This document shows positions 27,269 to 36,381 of a stretch of DNA of 64,000 nucleotides, in pieces. The stretch lies in assembly GCA_022826705.1 (NCBI GenBank), contig JAJDUJ010000010.1, positions 1 to 64,000 on the forward strand, written 5' to 3'. The notes beneath the pieces are model-generated. The model was not told the origin of the DNA. It searched no databases and was given only the letters and a program-made list of their open reading frames with translations. The first letter of the stretch is position 1. The number at the start of each line of letters is the position of its first letter. The stretch is from Acidimicrobiia bacterium. GTDB taxonomy: Bacteria; Actinomycetota; Acidimicrobiia; Acidimicrobiales; Bin134. The position numbers and the translations under genes were made by a program.

Positions 27269-28795
27269 GTGCTGGATGTCCCCCCGATCGACTTCGGCGA
27301 GCCCCTGTCTCTGGGTCCGCTGCTGGAACGGTCGGTGGCCGCAGTACCCGACAAAGCCGCCCTGGCAGGGGCCCGGGGGAGGCTCAGCTACGCCGAGCTG
27401 GCCGACGAAGTGTCCCGAACCGCCACTGCGCTGGACGAATTGGGGGTCCGGGCCGGCGACCGGGTGGCGGTATCGCTGGCCAACGACATCGACATCGTGA
27501 CCGCCCTCATGGGCATCTGGGCCCGGGGGGCGGTGTTCGTGGGGGTCCACACCGTGCTGGCTCCACCGGAGAAGCGCTATCTGGTCGACGACTGCGAGCC
27601 TTCGCTCTACCTCACCTCCAATGCCGCAGAAGAGGTGGGCGCACCCCGGGTGGTCGGCTTGGAGCAGTGGCGGGCGGAGGTGGCCGGAGCGGAGCCCATG
27701 GACCCGTGGCCCGGGTGCGATCCGCTGGGGTTGGCGGCCATCGCCTACACCTCGGGCACCACCGGCAACCCCAAAGGGGTGATGCATAGCCAGCACAATG
27801 CCCTGCTTCAGGGGGCGGTGGCCGTGGCCCGGGGGAGCTACGACGCCGACGACGTTTTCTTGTGCGTCCAGCCGTTGACGATCCTGAACCTTCAGGTGCT
27901 CAACCCCCTGACGACGGTTCAGGCCCATGGCACCTGTGCCATTGCCGATCGTCACGATCCGGTGTCGCTGGCCCGGTGGATCAAACAGGAGCGGGTCACC
28001 CACTTTGCGGTGGTGCCCACCGTGGCCTACGACCTGCTGACCCATCCCGATGTCCATCCCGACGACCTGGCCACCCTCACCAAGCCCCGAGTAGGGGGAG
28101 CGGCCATGCCTGAAACGGTCAAGCTGCTGTTCGAGGACCGGTTCGGGGTGAAGCCAGCCACCAGCTACGCGCTGACCGAGGGGCCCACCTTGGTGACCCG
28201 CCAAGACCCCGACCTGCCGATCGTGGAGGGAAGCTGCGGGCGGCCGCTGCCCCACATCAAAGTGGAAGTGCTCGACGACGATAGCCGGCCCGTGCCGACC
28301 GGGGAGGTAGGGGAGATCTGCTTCGGATCCCAGCGCGACGGCCCGTGGTCTGGTGTCTACCGCACCATGCTGGGCTATTGGGGCCGGCCTGACCTCTCGG
28401 CTGAGGCACTGCGGGGAGGCGTGGTTCGCTCCGGTGACCTGGGCCGTTTCGACGCCGACGGCGAGCTGTACATCGTGGAACGTCGCAGCCAGTTGATCAT
28501 CCGAGGCGGCAACAACATCTATCCCGCAGAGGTCGAGCGGGTGCTGGGGGCCGACGTCCGAGTGGCCGAGTGCTGCGTGGTGGGCCGACCCGACCCCCGC
28601 CTCGGCGAGACCGTGGTGGCCTTCGTCCAGCCCGCAGCGGGTGCGAACGTTGGCGTCGAAGACCTGCTCTCGCTGTGTCGTGCCAACCTCGCCCCCTACA
28701 AGATCCCCGATGATGTCCGCTTTGTGGAAGCCTTTCCCCGCAGCCCCTTGGGCAAGATCGCCCGAGCCCAGGTGCAGGCGATGGCTGAGAACTGA
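27269..28795 (+). CDS. AMP-dependent acyl-CoA synthetase/ligase
   Basis: 508 aa with a GTG start. The phosphate-binding loop is AYTSGTTGNPKGVMHSQ, the A5 region is SYALTEGPT and the A8 hinge GDLGRFDADGELYIVERR is complete. The catalytic lysine lies near the end in PRSPLGKIARAQ. It activates a carboxylic acid to an acyl-adenylate and then a CoA thioester. Substrate specificity cannot be read. It is followed after 15 bases by the PPOX-fold gene, which suggests an operon. Confidence 0.9.
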   Translation: MLDVPPIDFGEPLSLGPLLERSVAAVPDKAALAGARGRLSYAELADEVSRTATALDELGVRAGDRVAVSLANDIDIVTALMGIWARGAVFVGVHTVLAPPEKRYLVDDCEPSLYLTSNAAEEVGAPRVVGLEQWRAEVAGAEPMDPWPGCDPLGLAAIAYTSGTTGNPKGVMHSQHNALLQGAVAVARGSYDADDVFLCVQPLTILNLQVLNPLTTVQAHGTCAIADRHDPVSLARWIKQERVTHFAVVPTVAYDLLTHPDVHPDDLATLTKPRVGGAAMPETVKLLFEDRFGVKPATSYALTEGPTLVTRQDPDLPIVEGSCGRPLPHIKVEVLDDDSRPVPTGEVGEICFGSQRDGPWSGVYRTMLGYWGRPDLSAEALRGGVVRSGDLGRFDADGELYIVERRSQLIIRGGNNIYPAEVERVLGADVRVAECCVVGRPDPRLGETVVAFVQPAAGANVGVEDLLSLCRANLAPYKIPDDVRFVEAFPRSPLGKIARAQVQAMAEN

Positions 28796-28810
28796 CAACG
28801 AGGAGAACTG

Positions 28811-29338
28811 ATGAGCGACGAGCCAGCTACCGATGCCGAGTCGGCTGACTACGAGGACGTGACGGAGTGGTGGCTCGACAACGATGCCGAGGAGGCCATG
28901 CTGGCAGCTCAGACCGAGTGCACCTTTATCTGGGCCAACAAAGAGGGATGGCCGGTGGGGGTCATCATGAGCTTCATCTGGTGCCAGGGCCGGTTTTGGC
29001 TCACCGCCAGTTCCCAGCGGGCCCGCATCCCCGCGGTGCGCCGAGACCCCCGAGTGTGCGTGGTGGTGACCAGCACCGGCGCCAAGGGGGTGCCCCAAAG
29101 GCAGACAGTGACCTACAAGGGCATCTGCCGCCTGCACGATGACGACGAGACCAAAGCCTGGTTCTACCCCGAGCTGGCTGCCGCGCTGCACCCCGACGAA
29201 GACATGCAGCGCCACTTCGCCAGTTTTCTGGACTCTCCTCGGCGGGTGATCCTTGAGGTGGAGCCCACCCAGCGCATTTCATTCGACGGCACCAAGCAGG
29301 CCGCGGCCACCGCGGCGTGGATCGAGGATAGTGGCTGA
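28811..29338 (+). CDS. Pyridoxamine 5'-phosphate oxidase-fold protein
   Basis: 175 aa. The split beta-barrel pattern of flavin/F420-binding PPOX-like proteins is visible: CTFIWANKEGWPVGVIMSF, RFWLTASSQRARIPAVRRD and RVCVVVTSTG. An AGGAGA sits 5 bases before the ATG, a good ribosome-binding site. Such actinobacterial proteins often use F420H2. The partner or substrate is unknown; the adjacent acyl-CoA ligase and LLM genes suggest a shared catabolic setting. Confidence 0.82.
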   Translation: MSDEPATDAESADYEDVTEWWLDNDAEEAMLAAQTECTFIWANKEGWPVGVIMSFIWCQGRFWLTASSQRARIPAVRRDPRVCVVVTSTGAKGVPQRQTVTYKGICRLHDDDETKAWFYPELAAALHPDEDMQRHFASFLDSPRRVILEVEPTQRISFDGTKQAAATAAWIEDSG

Positions 29339-29359
29339 AAACTTCCGGGGCGGGATCGC

Positions 29360-31309
29360 TTAGACCGCAGCTGGAGGGCGGAGGCGGTCGGCGATGGCCC
29401 GGGTGAGGCGGTCGAGGATGCTGGCCAGCAGCACGATGGCGATACCGGCCTCGAAGCCCCGGCCCACTGCGTCGCTGCGCCGCAAGCCCCGGACGGCTTC
29501 CAGGCCCAGCCCACCGCCACCGACTAGCCCGGCGATCACCACCATGGCCAAGATCAGCATGATCACCTGGTTCACCGCCACCATCAGCTCTGGCGCAGCC
29601 AGCGGCATCTCCACCCGGCGCAAGCGCTGCCCTCGGGTGGCGCCGAAGCTCTCTGCCGCCTCGTGGACTTCGGCGGGAACCCGGCGCAGTCCCAGATCGG
29701 TGTAGTGGACCGCGGCCGGCAGGGCGTAGATCACCGATGCGATGATGCCGGGGATGCGGCCCACATGGAAAAGGGTGATCACCGGCACTAGCAGCACGAA
29801 GCTGGGGATTGTCTGAAAGAAGTCCAGCACCGGCTTCAAGGCCGTTCGGAGCAGATCGTTGTGCGAAGTCATTATCCCCACCGGCACGCCGATGATCAGC
29901 GTGATGGCCACCGCCACAATGGTCTGGGCCAAAGTGTCCATCGACAGTGCCCACATGCCCAAAAAGCCGATGGCGAACAACGCTGCTCCGATACCGACGG
30001 CTAGGCGGATGCCACGGGCCCACAGTCCGAGGACCACCCCGATGCCGATCATGGCGGGCCACGGGATGTCGCTGGAGAGCAGCTCGCGCAGCGGGGTCAC
30101 AAACTCCAGGGTCACGAAGTCGCTGAACGGACCGGTGCCGATCCCTGAGCCGCCGATGTCGTACAGGTTGTCCCGGGCCCAGTCGGTGGCGTCGTCCACG
30201 TAAGGGGCAAATTGCCAATTCAGCGATTCAGGGAACTCGTTGTGGCCGAGCAAGCCCCCGACAACAGCCGCCACGGTGACCGCGACGGCGAGCCATCGAA
30301 GGGCAAGGGCGTCGTGTCCCGGGTCCGCGGTGGCGATACCGGTGGAGAAGCGGTCCAGAATGATGGCCATAATCACAATGGCGATGCCTGCCTCCGACGC
30401 TTGTCCCACCTCGATGCTCTGCATCGCCCGCAGCACCACTTGGCCCAGACCGCCCGCGCCGATGAACGCGGCAATGACGACCATGCTCATGGCCAGCATG
30501 GTGGTCTGGTTCATGCCTGCGAAGATGGCCGGGCGGGCTTGGGGCAGGCGCACCAGCCGCAGCGTCTGGCGCTCGGTGGCCCCGAACATCTCCGATGCTT
30601 CGACGGTGACCTGGGGAACGGTCCGAAGCCCCACCTCGGTGAGCCTCACCACCGGAGCGAGGGCGAAGATCACTGTGGAGATCAACGCCGGAACCCGCCC
30701 GACCCCGAAGAGCAGCACGAAGGGGATTAGGTAGACGAACCCCGGCATGGTCTGCATAGCGTCCAATGTGGGACGGACCACCTTGGCGACGGCATCGCTG
30801 CGCCAAGCGGCAATGCCCAGCGGAATGCCGATGATCATGGAAATGAGCACCGACACCCCCATCAGGGCCAGGGTGGCGAAGGATTCCTCCCAGAGGTCGA
30901 TGATGCCGATTAGCGACACGCTGGCCAAGCCCAGAACTCCGGCCACCCGCCCGCGGGTCCACCACAGGCCGACTCCGGTGATCAGCGGGTAGGAGTACCA
31001 CGGGAACCACTTGAGAATGGACTCCAGCCGACGGATGCCCCAGTCGATGGCGTCGGTGATGGGATTCAAGAAGACGGTATACAGCCAGTGAGAGGTTTGG
31101 TTGCTGATCAGCCATCGCCGGGCCCGATCGATGGGATCGGCCAGCCCGATGTCCCAGGATTCGGGGAAGACGCCGAAGCTCGTGGAAAGCCGAAACACCA
31201 ATATCAATACAACGATGGTGCCGATGGCCAGGATGAAGCGCGCCAGGCGGCTGTCCGACGCGGTTCGAAGCCCGTTGGCGGTGCGGGGGGCCTCCTCCAC
31301 CACCGTCAT
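29360..31309 (-). CDS. Betaine/proline-type ABC transporter permease with two fused permease domains
   Basis: 649 aa, about twice the length of ProW. Two binding-protein-dependent transport domains lie in tandem, each with its own EAA loop: VEASEMFGATERQTLRLVRLP in the first half and HEAAESFGATRGQRLRRVEMP in the second. Each is followed by the same NQ..ML.MVVIA pattern. About a dozen membrane helices are present. The fusion means one chain forms the whole channel. Its ATG overlaps the ATPase stop as ATGA. It imports glycine betaine or related quaternary amines, by family and by context. Confidence 0.9.
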   Translation of the reverse strand: MTVVEEAPRTANGLRTASDSRLARFILAIGTIVVLILVFRLSTSFGVFPESWDIGLADPIDRARRWLISNQTSHWLYTVFLNPITDAIDWGIRRLESILKWFPWYSYPLITGVGLWWTRGRVAGVLGLASVSLIGIIDLWEESFATLALMGVSVLISMIIGIPLGIAAWRSDAVAKVVRPTLDAMQTMPGFVYLIPFVLLFGVGRVPALISTVIFALAPVVRLTEVGLRTVPQVTVEASEMFGATERQTLRLVRLPQARPAIFAGMNQTTMLAMSMVVIAAFIGAGGLGQVVLRAMQSIEVGQASEAGIAIVIMAIILDRFSTGIATADPGHDALALRWLAVAVTVAAVVGGLLGHNEFPESLNWQFAPYVDDATDWARDNLYDIGGSGIGTGPFSDFVTLEFVTPLRELLSSDIPWPAMIGIGVVLGLWARGIRLAVGIGAALFAIGFLGMWALSMDTLAQTIVAVAITLIIGVPVGIMTSHNDLLRTALKPVLDFFQTIPSFVLLVPVITLFHVGRIPGIIASVIYALPAAVHYTDLGLRRVPAEVHEAAESFGATRGQRLRRVEMPLAAPELMVAVNQVIMLILAMVVIAGLVGGGGLGLEAVRGLRRSDAVGRGFEAGIAIVLLASILDRLTRAIADRLRPPAAV

Positions 31310-32349
31310 GGGCGATTCTCAGAGATCACACCCGCGACGTCGTCTCCGTGGAGCAGGCCCACCGGCGTACTGTCCTCATCGCACACCACTACCGGAGAGG
31401 TGGACCCGAGCAAGTGGGGGAGCGCGGTTTCCAGCGGTGTGGTCATCGAGACCTGCGGCCATCCCGGGTCGATGGCGGTCCCGTCGAGGGGCCGCATCAG
31501 CGAACAGGCCTGCAAGACCTTGGCCACCGGGGCATCCTGGGTGAACGCCCGCACATAGTCGTCCGCCGGATTGGTGAGGATCTCCACCGGGGTACCGACC
31601 TGCACGAAGGCCCCGTCGTTCATGATCGCAATGCGGTCGGCCAGCTTCAGGGCCTCGGCGAAATCATGGGTGATGAACACCAGCGTCCGCTGGAGTTTCA
31701 TCTGGAGGTCGATCAGCTCATCTTGCATGTCGCGGCGGATGAGCGGGTCGAGGGCCGAGAACGGCTCGTCGAAGAACAGCACCTCGGGGTCCACGGCCAG
31801 GGCTCGGGCCAGCCCCACCCGCTGCTGCATGCCACCGCTGAGCTGCTGGGGATAGTGGTCGCCCCAGCCCTCCAAACCGACCGTGTCCAGCAGCTCTCTG
31901 GCTCGGTCTTGGCGGTCTTGGCGGTCCACCCCCTGCACTTCGAGCCCGTAGGCCACGTTGTCCACCACCTTCCGGTGGGGGAACAGCCCGAAGTGCTGGA
32001 ACACCATCGCCATCTTCTGGCGGCGCAACTCGCGCAGCGTGGCGCTGTCGGCCCGGGTGAGTTCGGTGCCGCACAGCCTGACCCTTCCCTCGGTGGGCTT
32101 CACCAAATGGGAGACGCACCGGATGAGGGTGGACTTGCCCGAGCCCGACAGGCCCATGACCACGAACGTCTCACCCGGGGCCACCTCGAAGGTGATGTCG
32201 CGAACGGCCACCACGCTGCCCGTGGCGGTCTGGATCTCCTCCCGGGAGGCACCGGCCTTGGCCATTGCCCTGGCCTCGCGGGCCTTTCGCCCGAAGACCT
32301 TCCACACGCCTTCGACCCTGACTTGGGCTGTTTCGCTGGCTGTGTCCAT
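31306..32349 (-). CDS. proV: Glycine betaine/proline ABC transporter ATP-binding protein
   Basis: 347 aa. Walker A is [13 protein letters not shown], the signature motif is LSGGMQQRVGLARAL and Walker B is VLFFDEPFSALDP. The D-loop and H-loop (FITHDFAEAL) follow. The N-terminal extension with GRKAREARAMAKAGASREEI and the C-terminal partial CBS-like tail (VVCDEDSTPVGLLHGDDV) are typical of ProV/OpuAA. It energises the fused permease downstream. It diverges from the TetR gene across a short region with an inverted repeat. Confidence 0.93.
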   Translation of the reverse strand: MDTASETAQVRVEGVWKVFGRKAREARAMAKAGASREEIQTATGSVVAVRDITFEVAPGETFVVMGLSGSGKSTLIRCVSHLVKPTEGRVRLCGTELTRADSATLRELRRQKMAMVFQHFGLFPHRKVVDNVAYGLEVQGVDRQDRQDRARELLDTVGLEGWGDHYPQQLSGGMQQRVGLARALAVDPEVLFFDEPFSALDPLIRRDMQDELIDLQMKLQRTLVFITHDFAEALKLADRIAIMNDGAFVQVGTPVEILTNPADDYVRAFTQDAPVAKVLQACSLMRPLDGTAIDPGWPQVSMTTPLETALPHLLGSTSPVVVCDEDSTPVGLLHGDDVAGVISENRP

Positions 32350-32371
32350 CGCCGCCCCTCGGACCAGACTT

Positions 32372-32392
32372 TACCGTCCGAACAGACGGGTA
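32372..32392. promoter_or_regulatory. Probable TetR operator in the divergent proV/tetR promoter
   Basis: TACCGTC (32372-32378) and GACGGGTA (32385-32392) form an inverted repeat with one extra G on the right arm and a 6-base centre. It lies in the 69-base gap between the ATP-binding gene and the TetR gene, where a local regulator should bind to control both. Confidence 0.55.
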
Positions 32393-32418
32393 TTGGTTTG
32401 GGCTACCCTGACCCGGCA

Positions 32419-33036
32419 ATGGGACAGGCGGGCGAACGGCCCAGAAATCAGCCGGTTCAAGAGCGGGCCGTGCTGACTCGCGGCCGGATACTTCAAGCGG
32501 CCACCGACGTCATCAAGCAGGAGGGAGTCTCCTCGCTGACTCTTGACAAGGTGGCGGCCCGAGCCGGTGTCAGCAAGGGCGGATTCCTGTATCACTTCGG
32601 CTCCAAAGACGCTCTGATTGTCGGGTTGCTCAATCAGGTGATGGGAGTGCTCGACCACGAGCTCAACGTGCTGGCCGACGGCATCGAGGCCAGCCAGGGA
32701 GCGTTCGCGCTGGCCTATCTCGACTATGTGCGGGAGCCGACCAAGGCGGCCACCGACACCGCGGTGTCGATCCTGGCCGCCGCCGCAGTGGACGACGACC
32801 TGCTGGACAGCACTCGGGCCACTTTTCGGCGTTGGCAGGACCGGCTGTGCCACGACGATGGGCTGGACGAGGTTGGGGCCCTGCTGGCCCGGATCGTCGG
32901 CGACGGACTCTGGCTCATCGACCTGTTCGGTTTGGCGCCGCCCACCGGGGAGGAACGCAGCAAGGTGATCGACTTGGTTTCCAGCCTGATTTCCGATCAT
33001 GGAGCGGCCCGGGATTTGATCGACCCGGCCGAGTAG
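32419..33036 (+). CDS. TetR/AcrR family transcriptional regulator (BetI-like context)
   Basis: 205 aa. The N-terminal HTH is clear: [44 protein letters not shown]. The C-terminal ligand domain resembles TetR_C families. ATG 32419 is right after the promoter region; the very long upstream open frame is antisense to proV and is spurious. It lies between the transporter and a choline-dehydrogenase-like gene, which recalls BetI, but sequence alone does not prove that. Its 3' end overlaps the convergent betA gene by 40 bases. Confidence 0.9.
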   Translation: MGQAGERPRNQPVQERAVLTRGRILQAATDVIKQEGVSSLTLDKVAARAGVSKGGFLYHFGSKDALIVGLLNQVMGVLDHELNVLADGIEASQGAFALAYLDYVREPTKAATDTAVSILAAAAVDDDLLDSTRATFRRWQDRLCHDDGLDEVGALLARIVGDGLWLIDLFGLAPPTGEERSKVIDLVSSLISDHGAARDLIDPAE

Positions 33037-34649
33037 ACCGGGGCATCCTGGGGGGGCAGAGGCTCGTTGCCCAAGATGATGTCGGCCGCCTTCTCGGCGA
33101 TCATCATCACCGGCGCGTAGATGTTGCCGTTGGTCACGGTGGGCATCACCGAGGCATCCACCACCGACAGCCCCTCGGTTCCGTGAACCTGCATCGTTGC
33201 GGGGTCCACGACTGACTGATCATCACACCCCATGCGAGCCGTCCCCGCGGGATGCAGCGCGGTCTCGGCGTCGCGGGCCACCCAGTCCATGATTTGGCCA
33301 TCGGTGGCGACTTCGGGGCCCGGGGACAGCTCGCCCGCGTTGTAGGCGGCAAACGCCGGTTGGCTCATGATGCTGCGGGTCACTCTGATGGTCTCCACCC
33401 ACTCGCGCCGGTCCTGCTCTGTGGAGAGGTAGTTGAACTGAATCGCCGGCTTTACCCGTGGATCGAGCGATTTGATTCGCAGATGGCCCCGGGCGTCTGA
33501 GTACATGGGTCCGACGTGAACTTGGTAGCCGTGTCCGCTGCTAGGCGACGAGCCGTCGTAGCGGATGGCCAAAGGCAGGAAGTGGAGCATGAGATTCGGG
33601 TAGGACTCGTCGGGGTTGGAGCGGACAAAACCGCCGCCCTCGAAGTGATTGGTGGCCCCTGGCCCCTTTCGGGCCAGCCATTGCAGGCCGATCCAGGGCC
33701 GGCGCCACAGCTTGAGATGGGGCTGCATGGAAACCGGCTGGCTGGAAGCGTATTGGACGTACACCTCCAGGTGGTCTTGGAGGTTCTCTCCCACCCCGGG
33801 CTGTTCGGCCACCACCGGGATTTCCAAGGACTCCAGTAGGCCGGCCTGCCCTACCCCGGAGAGCTGAAGCAGCTGGGCTGAGCCGAATGCCCCCGCACAC
33901 AACAGGATCTGGCCCCCCCGGGCGGTGTGCTTGCGTCCCCGTCGGCGGTACTCAACGCCAACCGCTCGGTTGCCCTCGAACAGCACCCGGCTGATGAGAG
34001 TGCCGGTCTCCACCTCGAGGTTCTTGCGGTGCATCACCGGGTGCAGGTAGGCCCGCGACGCCGAGAGCCGCCGTCCCCGGTGGACGTTGCGGTCAAACGC
34101 GGCAAAGCCCTCTTGGCGGTACCCGTTTACGTCATCGGTCAGTTCGTACCCGGCCTCCTGTACTGCCTTGAAGAAGGCGGTGAACAGGGGGCTGTCGGCT
34201 GGCCCCCGCTCCAACACCAGCGGCCCTTCCTCACCCCGCCATTGGTCGCCACCGGCCAGGCAGGTTTCCATGCGCTTGAAGTACGGCAGGCAGTGGCGGT
34301 AGTCCCAGTTCTCCATGCCGGGTTCGGCAGCCCACTTGTTGTAGTCAGAGGGGTTTCCCCGCTGGAAGATCATGCCGTTGATCGAGCTGGAACCGCCCAG
34401 AACCTTGCCCCGGGCGTGGTAGACCCTTCGGCCTCCCATGTGGGGCTCGGGCTCGCTCTCGTACTTCCAGTCGTAAAAGCGACTGCCGATGGGAAAAGCC
34501 AGGGCCGCGGGCATGTGGATGAACACATCCCACTTGTAATCCCGCCGCCCTGCTTCCAGCACCAGAACGCTGTTGTCGGCATCCGCGCTCAGTCGGTTGG
34601 CCAACGCGCAGCCAGCAGAGCCGCCTCCGACAATGATGAAGTCGTACAA
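32997..34649 (-). CDS. betA: GMC family oxidoreductase, choline dehydrogenase-like
   Basis: 550 aa flavoprotein. The N-terminal FAD motif is [19 protein letters not shown] with VLVLEAG. GMC signature 1 is [15 protein letters not shown] and signature 2 is [15 protein letters not shown]. The C-terminal active-site region is [11 protein letters not shown] followed by [14 protein letters not shown]. The catalytic His is in HPAGT. Choline to betaine aldehyde oxidation is plausible because proX, proV and the fused permease are neighbours, but GMC enzymes have many alcohol substrates. It probably shares a transcript with proX upstream. Confidence 0.85.
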   Translation of the reverse strand: MYDFIIVGGGSAGCALANRLSADADNSVLVLEAGRRDYKWDVFIHMPAALAFPIGSRFYDWKYESEPEPHMGGRRVYHARGKVLGGSSSINGMIFQRGNPSDYNKWAAEPGMENWDYRHCLPYFKRMETCLAGGDQWRGEEGPLVLERGPADSPLFTAFFKAVQEAGYELTDDVNGYRQEGFAAFDRNVHRGRRLSASRAYLHPVMHRKNLEVETGTLISRVLFEGNRAVGVEYRRRGRKHTARGGQILLCAGAFGSAQLLQLSGVGQAGLLESLEIPVVAEQPGVGENLQDHLEVYVQYASSQPVSMQPHLKLWRRPWIGLQWLARKGPGATNHFEGGGFVRSNPDESYPNLMLHFLPLAIRYDGSSPSSGHGYQVHVGPMYSDARGHLRIKSLDPRVKPAIQFNYLSTEQDRREWVETIRVTRSIMSQPAFAAYNAGELSPGPEVATDGQIMDWVARDAETALHPAGTARMGCDDQSVVDPATMQVHGTEGLSVVDASVMPTVTNGNIYAPVMMIAEKAADIILGNEPLPPQDAPVYSAGSIKSRAAP

Positions 34650-34673
34650 CGACTGCTCCTCGAAGAATGAATG

Positions 34674-34719
34674 GAGAACCGGTGCCGACGGCTATCGCTC
34701 GCCGCCGGCACCGGTTCTC
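34674..34719. terminator. Strong hairpin between proX and betA
   Basis: A 14-bp perfect stem (34674-34687 with 34706-34719), extended inside by CGGC/GCCG with one mismatch, closes an 8-base loop. It lies 9 bases after the proX stop in transcript order and before betA. No T-run follows, so it may act as an attenuator or RNA stabiliser that keeps binding-protein levels above those of the enzyme. Confidence 0.7.
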
Positions 34720-34728
34720 AGCTGGAGC

Positions 34729-35814
34729 CTAGGAGGGGAGCCAAGCGCTCCAGACGTTCTGGTTGGCCGCGATCCACTGGGCCGCGGCGTCTTCCACAGA
34801 CAATCCGTCGTTTTCGACAGCGGCCAGCATCGAAATCTGGTCGGCCGTGGAGTAGCTCATTGCCCGCAGGAATGCGTCTGCGTCGGGGGCGTTCTCAGCC
34901 AGATCGCGGTTCACGATCTTGAACAGCACGTCTTCGGGATAGTCGCAATCGATGCCGCCTTCGGCGTCTTTGGCGTAGCACTCATCGCTGTAGGCGGGCA
35001 GGGCCACCCGGGTGAGGTCGTAGGAGCCAAAGGCCGAGTGCGGTGTCCAGAAGTAGAACAGCACCGGATCTTCGCGGCTGTAGGCGGCGTCCAAAGCGGC
35101 CAGGATGCCGGCCTCGGAGCCTACGTACACGATCTCCAGCGGCAGATTCAGGTTGGCAATGATCTGCTCGTCGTAGATCGTCCAGCTGGGATCGCCGCTG
35201 AGGAACTGGCCTTTGTCTCCGGTCTCAGCGGTGGCGAACAAGCCAGCCAGCTCGGCATCGGCGAAGCCTTCCCAGGTGGCCAGAGCAGGCTCTCGGTCCA
35301 CCATGTAGGAGGGCATGAACCAGCCGATCTCCCCGACGGGGCCGATCAATCCGGCGTTGTCCACGTTGCCATCCGCGCTGTCGATGAAGTCAGCCACGTT
35401 GTCGGCGTGACCCGAGGGCCACACTTCTAGCGAGGCGTCGATGTCCCCGGTGTTGATCGCGGCCCACTGGGCGTTCTCGTCGATGTCTACTGTCTCAACG
35501 GAGTAGCCGAGCTCGCTCTCCAGAAGCTGGGCGGCCACCGCCACATTCACTGCCGAACCGTTCCACGGGTTGACTGCCAGCGTGATCGTGGTCTGCGAAC
35601 CACGGGTATCTGCGGGCTCGGGTTCAGGTTCCGGTGCGGGGGCCTCCGTTGCCGGAGCCGCGGTGGCTGCTGCGGTGGCTGCTGCGGTTGCCGCCGGGGC
35701 GCTGGTGTCGTCGCTGTCGTCGTTGCCGCAGCTGACGGCCACAAGGGCCAGGGCCGCCAAGAGCAAGGCAATGAGCCTCCAGCTTCGAATCGGTTTGGTC
35801 TTTGTTGTCCGCAT
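34729..35814 (-). CDS. proX: Glycine betaine-type ABC transporter substrate-binding lipoprotein
   Basis: 361 aa from ATG 35814. An AGGGGGG run about 8 bases upstream is a strong ribosome-binding site; the longer open frame to 36042 is not coding. The signal peptide ends in a lipobox (LALVAVSCGN) and is followed by an Ala/Thr/Glu/Pro-rich linker. The domain begins ITLAVNPWNGSAVNVAVAAQLLE and has the OpuAC pattern (EVWPSGHADN; FYFWTPHSAF). It would capture betaine or choline outside the membrane for the fused permease and ProV. The Trp residues expected for the cation cage are present. Confidence 0.92.
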   Translation of the reverse strand: MRTTKTKPIRSWRLIALLLAALALVAVSCGNDDSDDTSAPAATAAATAAATAAPATEAPAPEPEPEPADTRGSQTTITLAVNPWNGSAVNVAVAAQLLESELGYSVETVDIDENAQWAAINTGDIDASLEVWPSGHADNVADFIDSADGNVDNAGLIGPVGEIGWFMPSYMVDREPALATWEGFADAELAGLFATAETGDKGQFLSGDPSWTIYDEQIIANLNLPLEIVYVGSEAGILAALDAAYSREDPVLFYFWTPHSAFGSYDLTRVALPAYSDECYAKDAEGGIDCDYPEDVLFKIVNRDLAENAPDADAFLRAMSYSTADQISMLAAVENDGLSVEDAAAQWIAANQNVWSAWLPS

Positions 35815-35980
35815 TGGGATCCCCCCTAAAGTCAATTGCCAAAAACAGGCTAGCTGGACTGTTTTGTAAAATAGCATATCCCTCAGCCCTGCGCTAGAGG
35901 TTCTTTGCATTTGGCAGAGCGGGTATGGGTCGCGCCATGCTGGCGATCTCGACGACAAATCCCGACGACAGGAGAGTGCG

Positions 35981-36355
35981 ATGGCTGATTTGCCGACCGA
36001 CCCCAGCGAACTGGTGAGCCAGTTTTGCGCCGCGTGGGCCAACGGCGATGCCGACGAGCTGATGGCCTACTTCACCGACGACGCCGTCTATCACAACGTC
36101 CCGATGGATCCTCTGGAGGGGGCCGAGGCCATCCGGGCGTTCTTGGAGGGGTTCTTCCCCACTTCAGGCGGCATCGTGTTTGAGACCCACCATCAGGCGG
36201 CCAATGGCAATGTGGTCCTGAACGAGCGAACCGACTACATCAACACCGGCGACGGCCAGTTGGCTTTGCCGGTGTGCGGTGTGTTCGAAGTGCGCGACGG
36301 GCGCATCGCCCGCTGGTCGGACTACTTCGACATGGCCAAGCTCACCGGCGGCTGA
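35981..36355 (+). CDS. SnoaL/limonene-epoxide-hydrolase-like NTF2-fold protein
   Basis: 124 aa. The pattern FCAAWANGDADELMAYFTDDAVYHNVPM, NERTDYI and GRIARWSDYFD fits the limonene-1,2-epoxide hydrolase branch of the NTF2/SnoaL fold, in which an Asp-Arg-Asp set activates water. The Arg and two Asp are visible (ERTDY; WSDYFD). The true substrate is unknown. The region 35815-35980 separates it from proX and must carry divergent promoters. Confidence 0.8.
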   Translation: MADLPTDPSELVSQFCAAWANGDADELMAYFTDDAVYHNVPMDPLEGAEAIRAFLEGFFPTSGGIVFETHHQAANGNVVLNERTDYINTGDGQLALPVCGVFEVRDGRIARWSDYFDMAKLTGG

Positions 36356-36381
36356 GCCCGGCGCTCAGTCCGGCAACCCCT

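Noticed and set aside
26330..29215. A 961-codon open frame on the minus strand antisense to the acyl-CoA ligase
   Set aside because: It is antisense to genes with clear family motifs and has a His/Gly/Arg-rich composition typical of shadow frames in GC-rich DNA.
31348..32418. Open frame that would extend the TetR protein by 357 codons upstream
   Set aside because: It is antisense to proV; the TetR domain starts at 32419, right after the promoter.
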